A stretch of DNA of 64,000 nucleotides from Rubinisphaera margarita. Lineage in GTDB: Bacteria > Planctomycetota > Planctomycetia > Planctomycetales > Planctomycetaceae. How positions within the stretch are numbered: the first letter of the stretch is position 1; every line of letters begins with the position of its first letter. Both the position numbers and the translations under genes were made by a program. The notes beneath the pieces are model-generated. The model made no database searches. It saw only the letters and a list, made by a program, of their open reading frames with translations, and had not been told where the DNA came from. The stretch lies in NCBI RefSeq assembly GCF_022267515.1, contig NZ_JAKFGB010000020.1, positions 124,001 through 188,000 of the forward strand, given 5' to 3'. Shown one piece after another: positions 9,933 to 19,820 of the stretch.

Positions 9933-11750
9933 TTAATTGTTCGGCCGGGTTGACGAGCTGAAGAGATTCGTCGGCTCTTCCTCGCGGACCGGCTGCGAGG
10001 TGGCGTCACTGGTCAGTTCGAGTGAGAACTGCACCTGATCATCCGAGTTGGCTTTGGCTCGGATGTACCACGTCACCTGATCGCCGGGAGCGAGCGTCTT
10101 GATCTTTCCGAAGTTCAGCTGACCATTGTTGAAGGAGACTTTTGAAGCTCCACGACCTTCAACAAACTCCATTGACCGTGGCAGGGTTCCGGTCAGGCTG
10201 ATGTTGGTATCCTTCGCGGTCCCCTGGTTTTTGACGCTGACTTCATAAACGGTTTCGTCTCCAACCGGAACCGGGTCGACCTTGTCGACGGCTTCAAGTC
10301 GGATGGCCGGGACACCCTCGACATTCGTGGTGACTTCTTTCTCGACGGCTTTAACGCAGTAGCCATCGGCCTTGGCCTGAACCGTCAGTCCTTCCATGGG
10401 ATTATGCACGAGCATTTCAACCGTGTAACTGCGAGTCTCTCCTGCTTTCAGGCAGCCGATCTCGATCAGCTGACCTTCCTGCAGTTCGCCGTTGTTAATC
10501 GACATCTCGGCGACTTCACTCGGTACGTTGATGATCAACCGTGTGTCCATCACCGGAGCGTCACTCGGGTTGGAAACATCGATCTTGTACTGAGCTCGGC
10601 TGTTCGCGTAATGGGTGCCGGGCTGTTGAACAGCAACCTTCAGCTGTGGCTGGAGCACTTTCAGTTTCAGCCCGTCCGAAGTCCGAGCTTTCAGTTCGCC
10701 AGCAGTTGCTTTCACGGTGATCTGGGAGTCCTGCTTCAGGGCCTGCGGATCATGAACGTGAAGCTGCATCGTTCGTTTCACGGTCTGCCCCGATTCAATT
10801 GGCCCGACGTTGACAGTCTGGCTGCGGGACTGATTTTTCGCCGACATCGAAAGGCCCTGAGGCAGCTGGATGTCGATTTTAGCTGGCTTGGTCGGGCCCT
10901 CGCCGGGATTCCGGGTGGAAACGACCAGTTCGATCGTATCGCAGGTGTAGAAGCCGCTCACTTCCTGGCACGGCTCGTAGTGCAGGTTACGATCGACCTT
11001 CAGATCGGCAGTCAACTCCAGTTCAGGATCAACCACTTCAAAGGAGCTGCACATGGCGCTGCCGGAATTGAAATCCACCCAGAGGCATGACTGCACATTC
11101 CCGGCCTTGGGAGCGGTGGCGGCGACGGTGATTGTTTCCGACTGCCCTGGTTCCAGCACACCGATGGTAAAGTCGTACCGGGTCGGCGACTGAATATTGG
11201 CAGACGGATTCTGCGCCCGCATCGGTTGCGATCCGCTCTGCTTCTCGCGGGCCGCCTGGCCCTGTTCGGCTCCGGTCAGATTCTTCTGACTGGGGTTATT
11301 GGCGTTCTGATCCGAGTTGCCACTCTGGTTCTGAGCGGACTGGTTCTGATTACCAGATTGCTGACTGCCAGACTGCTGGCTGCTCTTGTTCTGAGACGAG
11401 GCCTGGCTGTTCGACTGGTTGCGTTTCCTGGCCGACTGGGATCCTTCCTGGCTGCCTGTCACTTGTTTGATCTGCAGCCCATTGCCCGACTTTTCGTGGA
11501 CGACGATGCCGTGAACCGGAGCACTGCTGACGTTCTGCACCTTGATGCGGTACTCGAACGTGTCTTTGGCCCGAATGCGGTCATCGACGATGCGTGTTAC
11601 CGACAGAACGTCTTCCCCACCGTTGTTCTGCAGTCGCATCTCGGACTGGCTGCGATCATCCGACTGCCGTTGCGCGGCCGCCTGCTGGCCGGAATCGGCG
11701 ACCTGCCATCCCAATAGAAGCGCGATGGCGAAACTGAATCTTCCGTACAT
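9933..11750 (-). CDS. Exported DUF11-type repeat protein with Ser/Gln/Asn-rich insert
   Basis: A 605-residue exported protein. The start is ATG 11750, with a very strong site (AGGAGGAGA, 11755-11763) 4-5 bp upstream and a signal peptide MYGRFSFAIALLLGWQVADS behind it. It has several immunoglobulin-like DUF11/CARDB-type repeats, for example KDTFEYRIKVQNVSSAPVHG near residue 55, VDPVPVGDETVYEVSVKNQG and ALKQDSQITVKATAGELKA. Between repeats one and two (about residues 90-175) lies a low-complexity stretch of Ser, Gln and Asn with a few basic residues (QSGSQQSGNQNQSAQNQSGN). Such proteins are common in planctomycete envelopes and may be structural or adhesive. The exact role is unknown. Confidence 0.8.
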   Translation of the reverse strand: MYGRFSFAIALLLGWQVADSGQQAAAQRQSDDRSQSEMRLQNNGGEDVLSVTRIVDDRIRAKDTFEYRIKVQNVSSAPVHGIVVHEKSGNGLQIKQVTGSQEGSQSARKRNQSNSQASSQNKSSQQSGSQQSGNQNQSAQNQSGNSDQNANNPSQKNLTGAEQGQAAREKQSGSQPMRAQNPSANIQSPTRYDFTIGVLEPGQSETITVAATAPKAGNVQSCLWVDFNSGSAMCSSFEVVDPELELTADLKVDRNLHYEPCQEVSGFYTCDTIELVVSTRNPGEGPTKPAKIDIQLPQGLSMSAKNQSRSQTVNVGPIESGQTVKRTMQLHVHDPQALKQDSQITVKATAGELKARTSDGLKLKVLQPQLKVAVQQPGTHYANSRAQYKIDVSNPSDAPVMDTRLIINVPSEVAEMSINNGELQEGQLIEIGCLKAGETRSYTVEMLVHNPMEGLTVQAKADGYCVKAVEKEVTTNVEGVPAIRLEAVDKVDPVPVGDETVYEVSVKNQGTAKDTNISLTGTLPRSMEFVEGRGASKVSFNNGQLNFGKIKTLAPGDQVTWYIRAKANSDDQVQFSLELTSDATSQPVREEEPTNLFSSSTRPNN

Positions 11751-11829
11751 GTTCTCTCCTCCTGTTACGTCCGTAGCATGATGTTTACCTCCAGCATCAG
11801 AATGCTGCCCGCAAACGCCGGACTGCAGC

Positions 11830-11864
11830 GCGTATTCCATTCGCGGGTAAAGAATGGAATACGC
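11830..11864. promoter_or_regulatory. Perfect 13-bp inverted repeat upstream of the DUF11 gene
   Basis: GCGTATTCCATTC (11830-11842) and GAATGGAATACGC (11852-11864) flank a 9-nt spacer. The repeat lies 80-114 bp before the DUF11 start and 120 bp after the Coa1-like stop. With no T-run on the minus strand it may be an operator, or an mRNA-end hairpin for the Coa1-like gene. Confidence 0.5.
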
Positions 11865-11984
11865 AGGAATTGAACGTTTTGCGTGGGGGACGTCCGGAAA
11901 ACGCTGCGGGGGAAATCCCCAGACGGGCATTAGGCAGTGGGACGAGATCGGCCAGTGCGCTCGCTGAAAAACCAGGCTGTCGCT

Positions 11985-12515
11985 TCAGTCCGCTGTCGTT
12001 GGTGCGGGAGCGTCCACGTTTTCGGCATCAGGAGTCGCCTCCGTTTCCGGCGGATCGGCCTGAACGGGGTTGTCTTCTTCGACCAGTGTGATGACCTGAC
12101 CGGACGTGCCCATGCTGGCCGTCAGAGAATTGATCGTCCATCGGCCTTCGCTCAGAGTCGCTTTCACGAGCAGCCGAGCGGTTCCCTGGGGGCCGCCGAT
12201 TGGAATCGTGCAATCAGCCGTGCCGTTCATATTGTCGTCGTCGGCTTCGAGTACCCCTTCGGTGATGAAGCCGCCTTCAATTGGCGCGCCGAGTTCTTCG
12301 GCGACCTGAGGATTCTCGCGGGCAATCTCCACAACTTTGCTGTGCAGCGGATTCTGACGAATCGTCTGCATCAGGTTGATGTAGATCAGTCCGACGCAGC
12401 CGCCGCAAAGGGAGAACAGCAGAGCGAGAACGATTGGGGTCATCAGGAGCTTGTGCTCCCAGGCCCAGTCGAGGAAGTAGGGGGAACGCGGCTTGGGGGA
12501 AGTTTCAGACAACAA
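11985..12515 (-). CDS. Coa1/Tim21-fold membrane protein
   Basis: About 176 residues with one transmembrane helix near residues 25-47 (LMTPIVLALLFSLCGGCVGL). The outside part matches the cytochrome-oxidase assembly factor 1 (Coa1, PF08695) pattern: NPQVAEELGAPIEGGFITEG, then CTIPIGGPQGTARLLVKATL and GRWTINSL. In mitochondria Coa1 assists complex IV assembly; in bacteria the role is unproven. The C-terminus is Pro/Glu/Asp-rich. I favour TTG 12515, 5 bp after GAGGA; an upstream TTG at 12527 has no site. It probably forms a short transcript with yjbQ and aroC upstream (gaps 42 and 7 bp). Confidence 0.7.
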   Translation of the reverse strand: MLSETSPKPRSPYFLDWAWEHKLLMTPIVLALLFSLCGGCVGLIYINLMQTIRQNPLHSKVVEIARENPQVAEELGAPIEGGFITEGVLEADDDNMNGTADCTIPIGGPQGTARLLVKATLSEGRWTINSLTASMGTSGQVITLVEEDNPVQADPPETEATPDAENVDAPAPTTAD

Positions 12516-12557
12516 ACAGGTCCTCAAAGGATGGCAGCGAACAGGGACGGAAGCCGA

Positions 12558-12983
12558 TTAGATTTCCGATGCGCCCTGCAGAGTCAGAATCAGTCGCCGC
12601 TTGCCGCCATGATTGCGGTGCTCACAGAGATAAATGCCTTGCCAGGTGCCGAGCAGGAGTTTGCCTTCCCGAACCGGGACGGTGAGCGAGGAGCCAATCA
12701 GTGCCGCTTTCACGTGAGCCGGCATGTCGTCCGAGCCTTCCACCGTGTGGACGTAGGGAAAATCTTCCCGGGCGATCTTGTTCATCGCCATTTCCAGATC
12801 GGTCTGCACATCTGGATCGGCGTTCTCGTTGATCGTCAACGAAGCCGAGGTGTGCATGATGTGCACGTGAAGCAGGCCGATCTCGACTTCCTCAAGTTGC
12901 GGCAGTGCTTCCCGGACGCGATCGGTGATCAGGTGAAAACCACGGCGGAATTCGGGCAGAGTCAGTTCGGTCTGGTACCACAT
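12558..12983 (-). CDS. yjbQ: YjbQ-family protein (UPF0047)
   Basis: A 141-residue YjbQ/UPF0047 protein. The family motifs HTSASLTINENADPDV, EGSDDMPAHVKAALIGSSLT and LLLGTWQGIYLCEHR are all present, with the conserved His residues expected to hold metal or phosphate. E. coli YjbQ has weak thiamine-phosphate synthase activity, but the physiological role is not settled. It starts 7 bp after the aroC stop, so it is co-transcribed with it. Confidence 0.9.
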   Translation of the reverse strand: MWYQTELTLPEFRRGFHLITDRVREALPQLEEVEIGLLHVHIMHTSASLTINENADPDVQTDLEMAMNKIAREDFPYVHTVEGSDDMPAHVKAALIGSSLTVPVREGKLLLGTWQGIYLCEHRNHGGKRRLILTLQGASEI

Positions 12984-12990
12984 TTCACAA

Positions 12991-14142
<1,152 letters not shown>

Positions 14143-14438
14143 GGTGTTCTGATTTCAACTGTGAACCTGAGGTCGATCTGGCCTGTCGGCTGATGGGAAC
14201 TTTCGAAATCAGTTCCCCAGCGGCATTCTAACGAATCCATGGGCAGGAACCAGCCGCCCAAAGTTTTTCACGCCGCTTGACGGCCCGTCGGAATCGCGGA
14301 CAATCCGCCGAAATTCGGGCCCATTTGAATGATGGAGCCGGATCAACGATAATCAGTCGCGGTTCGCCCGAGAAACCGTTCTCCGGCCCAGTTACTGGAT
14401 TCCAGTCTCCTGTTTACAGAAGAAGAAACTACCTCGCC

Positions 14439-15629
14439 ATGAAATTCTCTCCCGCCGTCTCTCAGCTTGCTCCCTCCGCGACGATTGCTGCTGCAGCCAA
14501 GGCGAAGGAACTGAAACAATCGGGAATCACGGTCTACGACTTCACACTGGGCGAGCCCGATTTCAACACTCCGGATCACATCTGTGAAGCCGCCACGAAG
14601 GCCATGTACGCTGGCAAAACGCACTACACGCCTGCGGGCGGCCTGCCGGAACTGCTTCAGGCGGTCTGCGATGCCGCGAAGCGGGATTATAACCTGGCGA
14701 TCGAGCCCAAGAATGTGGTCATTTCCAACGGTGCCAAGCACTCGATCCACAACGTTCTGACCGCGATGTGCCATCCGGGCAGCGAAGTGCTGATCCCGAC
14801 TCCCTACTGGGTCAGCTACAGTGCCCTGGTCGAGCTGGCTGGCGGCATCCCAATTCTGGTTGAGACCGACGAATCGGCCGGGTTCCTGCCGACGGTGGAG
14901 CAGATCGAAGCCAAGGTCACCGGTCGCACGCAGCTGATCATGCTCAACAGCCCGTCCAATCCGACCGGCGTCGTCTTTCCGAAAGAGTTGATGCAGGCCA
15001 TCGGCGAACTGGCGGTGAAGCACGACTTCTACGTGATGTCCGATGAGATCTACGACAAGCTGATCTATCCCGGCTGGGAAGCAACCTGCATGATGACGCT
15101 GTCGGATGAGATCGCTCAGCGAACGATCATCGTGAACGGGGTCAGCAAAGCCTATGCGATGACCGGCTGGCGAATCGGTTGGACGATTGGCGATCCGGCT
15201 CTGATCAAGGCGATTAACAAGCTGCAGAGTCAGCAGACGTCGAACCCGTGCAGTGTCAGCCAGTATGCCGCGATTGCCGCTCTGACTGGCCCTCAGGAAT
15301 GCGTCACCGAAATGCTGGCGGCCTTTACGAAGCGTCGCGACTACGTGCTCGGACGACTCCGTAAGATTCCGGGGCTCTCCTTCGCCGATCCGGGCGGAGC
15401 GTTCTATGCCTTCTTCAACGTCTCGGAGTACTTCGACAAGCCGCTTCAGAACGGTGTAACGGTCTCGAATGTTTCCGACTTCTGCACCGAACTGCTCGGC
15501 AACGCCCACGTGGCTCTCGTCACCGGAGACGCCTTCGGAGCTCCGGGTTACGCCCGCCTCTCGTTCGCCACCGACATGAACACGCTCGAAGCCGGACTGG
15601 ATCGTCTCGAAAAGTTCCTCGCCGGTTAG
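14439..15629 (+). CDS. aspC: Class I pyridoxal-phosphate aminotransferase (aspartate type)
   Basis: A 396-residue fold-type I aminotransferase. I place the start at ATG 14439 (MKFSPAVSQLAPSATIAAAA), although the frame is open further upstream. Landmarks: FTLGEPDFNTPDHI, THYTPAGGLPELL, NSPSNPTGVVFPK (Asn for PLP), SDEIYDKLIYPG, and the Schiff-base Lys in NGVSKAYAMTGWRIGW. This is the AspB/Ib subgroup, probably aspartate-2-oxoglutarate (or prephenate) transamination. The TAG stop (15627-15629) is the first three bases of repeat element A. It is divergent from aroC; the 296-bp gap (14143-14438) should carry the promoters. Confidence 0.93.
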   Translation: MKFSPAVSQLAPSATIAAAAKAKELKQSGITVYDFTLGEPDFNTPDHICEAATKAMYAGKTHYTPAGGLPELLQAVCDAAKRDYNLAIEPKNVVISNGAKHSIHNVLTAMCHPGSEVLIPTPYWVSYSALVELAGGIPILVETDESAGFLPTVEQIEAKVTGRTQLIMLNSPSNPTGVVFPKELMQAIGELAVKHDFYVMSDEIYDKLIYPGWEATCMMTLSDEIAQRTIIVNGVSKAYAMTGWRIGWTIGDPALIKAINKLQSQQTSNPCSVSQYAAIAALTGPQECVTEMLAAFTKRRDYVLGRLRKIPGLSFADPGGAFYAFFNVSEYFDKPLQNGVTVSNVSDFCTELLGNAHVALVTGDAFGAPGYARLSFATDMNTLEAGLDRLEKFLAG

Positions 15630-15695
15630 AGCATGTCCTTGCTTCGCCTGCAGTTGCCTGGCGCCAATCGCCTGCCATGCTGAGTTAGCTCCTGG
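15627..15695 (+). repeat. Stop-codon-abutting repeat, copy A
   Basis: Begins TAGAGCATG, with TAG being the stop of the aminotransferase. It shares GCTTCGCCTGCAG, TGGCGCCAAT, CCTGC and GCTGAGTT with copies at 32328, 36178 and 36976. The right end is less clear (GTTAGCTCC instead of GTTTGCTC). Confidence 0.75.
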
Positions 15696-15721
15696 CAGGA
15701 AACGTTCAACAAATCGAGTGG

Positions 15722-15749
15722 CCCGGCCGTGATTGCGGCCGGGTTTCTT
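15722..15749 (+). terminator. Terminator-like hairpin after the aminotransferase
   Basis: CCCGGCCG (15722-15729) and CGGCCGGG (15736-15743) are followed by TTTCTTC. It ends the + strand unit just before the convergent moaE. Confidence 0.75.
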
Positions 15750-15764
15750 CATTGGCGGAGCTGG

Positions 15765-16226
15765 TTACGGCGTTGGAAACCCGGGGTGGACCCATTCGGT
15801 GGTGCCGTCGGACCAGTGCTCCTGTTTCCAGATCGGGACGGACTTTTTGATTTCGTCCATCAGGAACTGAGTGCCGGCGAAGGCCTCTGCGCGATGCGGG
15901 CTGCTCACGGCGATGGCGATCGCCGTTTCGCCGAGGTCGAGATGCCCCAGGCGATGAACGATGCCGACCCGTTTCAGCGGCCAGGACTTGCGAGCTTCCC
16001 CGACGAGACGCTGAAGTTCGAGAATGGCCATCTCGTGGTAGGCCTCGTAGGCCAGAGAATCGGTTTGACGCCCGGCGGTGAATTCACGCACGGTTCCGAG
16101 AAACAGAACAACCGCTCCGCAGGCCGGGTCCCGCACGGCAGCCGTCAGGGCTTCGTGATCGATCTCGGTTTCGGTCAGCTCGATCGTGAGATCGTTGTCC
16201 GGTGAATGATACAGACGGTGCTCCAC
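15765..16226 (-). CDS. moaE: Molybdopterin synthase catalytic subunit MoaE
   Basis: A 153-residue MoaE, which with thiocarboxylated MoaD inserts the dithiolene sulfurs into cPMP. Family features: ACGAVVLFLGTVREFTAGRQ, LAYEAYHEMA, VGIVHRLGHLDLGETAIAI, and the catalytic Lys region IKKSVPIWKQEHW. It lies 3 bp after moaD, last in a three-gene minus-strand operon that starts with a FAD/Fe-S oxidoreductase. Confidence 0.96.
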   Translation of the reverse strand: MEHRLYHSPDNDLTIELTETEIDHEALTAAVRDPACGAVVLFLGTVREFTAGRQTDSLAYEAYHEMAILELQRLVGEARKSWPLKRVGIVHRLGHLDLGETAIAIAVSSPHRAEAFAGTQFLMDEIKKSVPIWKQEHWSDGTTEWVHPGFPTP

Positions 16227-16229
16227 GGC

Positions 16230-16487
16230 TTAACCTCCACTCACCGGGGGGATGAAGGCGATCTCATCACCCGGGTTGACTTCCGTCTCGCCGCCGCAGT
16301 AGCTGCCGTTGAGGGCAGTGAAGACCGATTTCAGATACGGAGCGAGCAAGGGGTATTCATCGGCGATCTGCTGTTTGACGTCAGCGATTCGCATGGCCTG
16401 TTGACAGATCAGTTGCGTTTCGCCGGTCCCGGCCACCTCCTTGAGCTGGGCAAAAAATCGCACGGTGATATTCGCAGTGGACGGCAT
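16230..16487 (-). CDS. moaD: Molybdopterin synthase sulfur carrier MoaD
   Basis: An 85-residue ubiquitin-fold sulfur carrier ending in the required Gly-Gly (FIPPVSGG) that is adenylated and thiocarboxylated. The start is ATG 16487 (MPSTANITVRFFAQLKEVAG); the frame is open upstream but overlaps the oxidoreductase gene. It starts 5 bp after the oxidoreductase stop and ends 3 bp before moaE, so translation is tightly linked. Confidence 0.94.
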   Translation of the reverse strand: MPSTANITVRFFAQLKEVAGTGETQLICQQAMRIADVKQQIADEYPLLAPYLKSVFTALNGSYCGGETEVNPGDEIAFIPPVSGG

Positions 16488-16492
16488 GAGGC

Positions 16493-19400
16493 TTACTTCT
16501 GTGTGATGCGTGTCCGCTTGTCGGTTTCCAGGGACATCAGCCCGTAAGCAGCCGCCAGGACCTTCAGTGGGTGCAGAATCGGCTTCGTGGCGGGATGCTG
16601 CATCTGTAGCTGGCAGGCCGCACACTCGCTGCTGCCCAGGTCGAAACTGTCGTTGATCACGGCGTTGATCAGCCCTTCGCCGATCTTGACCGAGGTCTCG
16701 AAGTTCGCATGCGTCAGACCGAAATGACCCGCCATGCCACTGCATCCCTGATTGATGAAATGCAGCTTGAGTTCCGGAATCAACGACAACAGTTGAACGT
16801 ACGGTTTCTGGTTCCGCAGCGACCGCTGATGACACGGTTCATGATAGGCGATCGTGTTGGGGGTGGGCGAGAACTTTGTCTTCAGAAGTCCCTGTTCATG
16901 CAACTCGACCAGGAACTGGCCCGCTTCGACGGTTTGCTTCGCCACAGCCTGAACGTCGGGATGCTTGAGCAGCATCGGATATTCCTGCCGAAGACAGACG
17001 GCACTGGCCGGCTCGATACAGAGGATGCGATGTCCTTCCCGGGCGTACGGACCGAGCACCCGGATGTTCTGCTCCGCTTTCAGGCGGGCAGGGCCCAGAT
17101 CGCCGACATTGATCAGCGACATCCCTGAAACAACCTGATCTTCGGGCACAAGATAGGGGATCTCGTGGTGCCGCAGAATCGCTTCCAGAGCCAGCATCGA
17201 CTGCGGATCGTGGTAATTGGCGAAGTAGTCGACGAACAGAATGACCGGCTTGGTGGAACTGTCATCGGGAGTGGTGGCGGCCTTCTTCCGATTCCGGCGG
17301 AGAACCTGCTCCAGATAAGGCTTCGAGGCCAGCTCGGGCAACTTGCGGCGGGAGTCGATGCCGATTGTCTTCTGCAGAAACCAGCGGCCAATCGGGCTGC
17401 GGAACATCTGATTGACAAGCCAGGAGAACCGCCAGCCGAATCCCGCGAGCCGATCGACTCGCGTCAGATACCAGTCGGCCCGGCTCAATCCCTGCTGCTG
17501 GACGGAGTTGGCCTTCGCCTCCAGCCACAGGTGAGGAATGTCGACTTCGCTGGGGCACTCCAGTTGACACTGCTTGCAGTTGAAGCAGGAGTTGAGCACC
17601 TCTTCCGGGCTGAGCGTTTTCAGCAGATCAATGGCTTCCGCCGGGTCGACCTGGGGGCTCTCAAACAGATAGTGGCGGATCGTGTTGGCTTTGCTCCGCG
17701 GAGCGGTGTACTCGTTACGGTCGATGTGGTGAAACGGACACATGCGGTACTGCGGCTGCTGTGTTTTGCACTGCCCGCAGCCGTTACAGGCGGAGGCTTC
17801 CACGGCCATGTCAGCCGGAGTCCAGTTGAGCTGCGTCGTGGCATTCGAAGAAAGTTGCACCAGATTGCCATCGGGCCGAAAGTGGCGAATCGACAGGTGC
17901 GGATCGCCGCTGATGATCTTGTCGGGATTCAGAATGCCGTGCGGATCGAACAGCTGCTTGATCTGTTGAAAAACGCGATAGAGCGGTCCGTACTGAGAGC
18001 GGATGAATGGCGTTCGTGAAAGACCATCGCCATGTTCGCCGGAGATCGAACCGCCCGCTTCGTTCACGATGCGATACAAATCGCGGGCGAGCGATTCGTA
18101 CGTGTCCTGATTTTCCGTCGAAGGCAATTCAAGAAACGGGCGGAGATGCAGCTGCCCGCTTCCGGCGTGAGCGTACAACGATGCCGTGACCTGATAGCGC
18201 TGCAGAGTCCTCTGTGCATTGTGGAGGAACTCGCCAATGCTGGCGGGAGGAACCACGATATCTTCGATGAACGGCACCGGGCGGGCAGCTCCCTGAATGC
18301 GGGCCAGCAACGGCACCACCTGTCGGGGAAGCTTCCAGAGGTTCTCGACTTCGTCGATGGTAATGGCATGCAGGAGGATGCGAACGCCGGGCAGATCCGC
18401 TTCCAGATACTTCAGGAAGGAGTCGATCCGCTTTTCGAGTGATGCAGCCGTGGAGTCCTCGAAGGCGACAATCAGCGCGGCGGCGGCATGTTGCGGGATC
18501 AAATCGGAATAGGCGACGGAAGACTCCCGAGCCAGCGTCAGCAATCGACGGTCGAGCAGATCGCAGGCGACTGGTTCATGCTGCAGAATTCCGGCAACGC
18601 TTGCGGTCGCTTCATCAAACCGCTGGAACGCGAGCAGGAGCCCTTGTCGGTGTTGCGGAAGCGGCAACGTGTGCAGTTCTGCCTGAGTGCAGATGCCGAG
18701 TGTCCCCTCAGAGCCGACAAACAGCCGCGGGAAATCCAGAACGCCGCCTCGCAGCACGTTACGAACCATGTAGCCGGCGCAATTGCGTGGCAGAATCTGC
18801 TGATGAGACCGGATGAGCGATTCGTTCTCTTTGAGGATTCCAGCCAGCCGCCGCAGGATGACCCGGACACGGGCAAACTGATCATGATCCCCCGTCGTGA
18901 GAGCCGGAGTGGACCCGTTGAGTCCCAGGTCGATCAGCTCGCGCGATAGATTATGAAGTGAGCCATCGGAAAGCACGACGTTCAGCGACTTGACGTGATC
19001 CCGCGTCGAACCGACGCCGACCGCGTGGGCGCCGGCGGCATCGACGCCAATCATCCCTCCGATGGTCGTGATGGCCGCGTTGGACGGATCCGGAGCGTAA
19101 TATCGACCGTGCTTAAACAGTTCCCGATTCAGGTCGTCAAGCACCACTCCCGGTTGAACCGTGACCGAACGCGAGTGGACCTCGAGAATTCGATTCATGG
19201 ACCGGCTGAAGTCGATCACGATTCCCGTACCAAGACATCCGCCGGCCAGACCCGTCCCCGAACCGCGGGGCAGGACCGGAATCTGATGGTCAGCCGAGTA
19301 GCGAACCACAGTCGCGACGTCTTCTTCCCGCTCGGGAAAGACGATGGCCAGCGGCGTTGACTGGTGAAGGCTGGCATCGGTGGCGTAGAGCGCGAGCGTA

Positions 19401-19498
19401 CCGGGATCGGTCCGGATCAAACCGGGAAGCAGGCCACCGAGATCCTCCTGGATCTGCTGACTGAGTCGCTGTTGTTGCTCGGGTGTGTATCTACGCAC
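16493..19498 (-). CDS. FAD-linked oxidase fused to Fe-S subunit (GlcD-GlcF/Dld-II type)
   Basis: A 1001-residue fusion. Residues about 40-280 are the FAD-binding PCMH domain (VLPRGSGTGLAGGCLGTG at 75-92; FVGSEGTLGICTQAEL near 260). Residues 280-530 are the oxidase C-terminal domain with GSISGEHGDG near 483. Then come two 4Fe-4S clusters, C571-C574-C577-C587 and C638-C641-C644-C648, and a C-terminal CCG domain region (YHEPCHQRS, GCSGMAGHFGLTH). This design oxidises 2-hydroxy acids such as D-lactate or glycolate at the membrane and passes electrons to quinone. The substrate is not readable. Sharing an operon with moaD-moaE is unusual, as this enzyme type does not need molybdenum. Confidence 0.9.
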   Translation of the reverse strand: MRRYTPEQQQRLSQQIQEDLGGLLPGLIRTDPGTLALYATDASLHQSTPLAIVFPEREEDVATVVRYSADHQIPVLPRGSGTGLAGGCLGTGIVIDFSRSMNRILEVHSRSVTVQPGVVLDDLNRELFKHGRYYAPDPSNAAITTIGGMIGVDAAGAHAVGVGSTRDHVKSLNVVLSDGSLHNLSRELIDLGLNGSTPALTTGDHDQFARVRVILRRLAGILKENESLIRSHQQILPRNCAGYMVRNVLRGGVLDFPRLFVGSEGTLGICTQAELHTLPLPQHRQGLLLAFQRFDEATASVAGILQHEPVACDLLDRRLLTLARESSVAYSDLIPQHAAAALIVAFEDSTAASLEKRIDSFLKYLEADLPGVRILLHAITIDEVENLWKLPRQVVPLLARIQGAARPVPFIEDIVVPPASIGEFLHNAQRTLQRYQVTASLYAHAGSGQLHLRPFLELPSTENQDTYESLARDLYRIVNEAGGSISGEHGDGLSRTPFIRSQYGPLYRVFQQIKQLFDPHGILNPDKIISGDPHLSIRHFRPDGNLVQLSSNATTQLNWTPADMAVEASACNGCGQCKTQQPQYRMCPFHHIDRNEYTAPRSKANTIRHYLFESPQVDPAEAIDLLKTLSPEEVLNSCFNCKQCQLECPSEVDIPHLWLEAKANSVQQQGLSRADWYLTRVDRLAGFGWRFSWLVNQMFRSPIGRWFLQKTIGIDSRRKLPELASKPYLEQVLRRNRKKAATTPDDSSTKPVILFVDYFANYHDPQSMLALEAILRHHEIPYLVPEDQVVSGMSLINVGDLGPARLKAEQNIRVLGPYAREGHRILCIEPASAVCLRQEYPMLLKHPDVQAVAKQTVEAGQFLVELHEQGLLKTKFSPTPNTIAYHEPCHQRSLRNQKPYVQLLSLIPELKLHFINQGCSGMAGHFGLTHANFETSVKIGEGLINAVINDSFDLGSSECAACQLQMQHPATKPILHPLKVLAAAYGLMSLETDKRTRITQK

Positions 19499-19820
19499 GT
19501 CGGATCAGCAGGAGCGTGGTGGAACATTGCAATGAGAGAGGGCGTTCTGACCGCGCAAAGCGACCGTTCACGGGCTCCAGAGTGTCCCTTGGACGGCTGG
19601 AATCATCTCGAGAGAGCTTGAGCGGCAGCTTCGCGCCGGGCGGAGCGCGGTGAATGGTATTATAAGGGGCGGCCCGGACAAGAATAAGATTCTCCGGGTG
19701 TTATTCCGCCGAATTTCGAGGCCGCTTTGTCGTAGTCGCGCCAGTCGAAACCCGCTTCCGCCGGATTTCCTTCGCAGTCTGCCCGCCCTGCGTGACTGGA
19801 CAAGTCGTTCGTGGCGACAT
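19499..19820. other. Gene-free stretch (322 bp)
   Basis: Lies between the recQ stop and the oxidoreductase start, both on the minus strand. Open frames here are short, and none has a ribosome site or recognisable sequence. It must hold the oxidoreductase promoter. No clear hairpin or repeat was found. Confidence 0.5.

Noticed and set aside
14343..15752. 469-codon minus-strand frame opposite the aminotransferase
   Set aside because: Shadow of a clear PLP aminotransferase.
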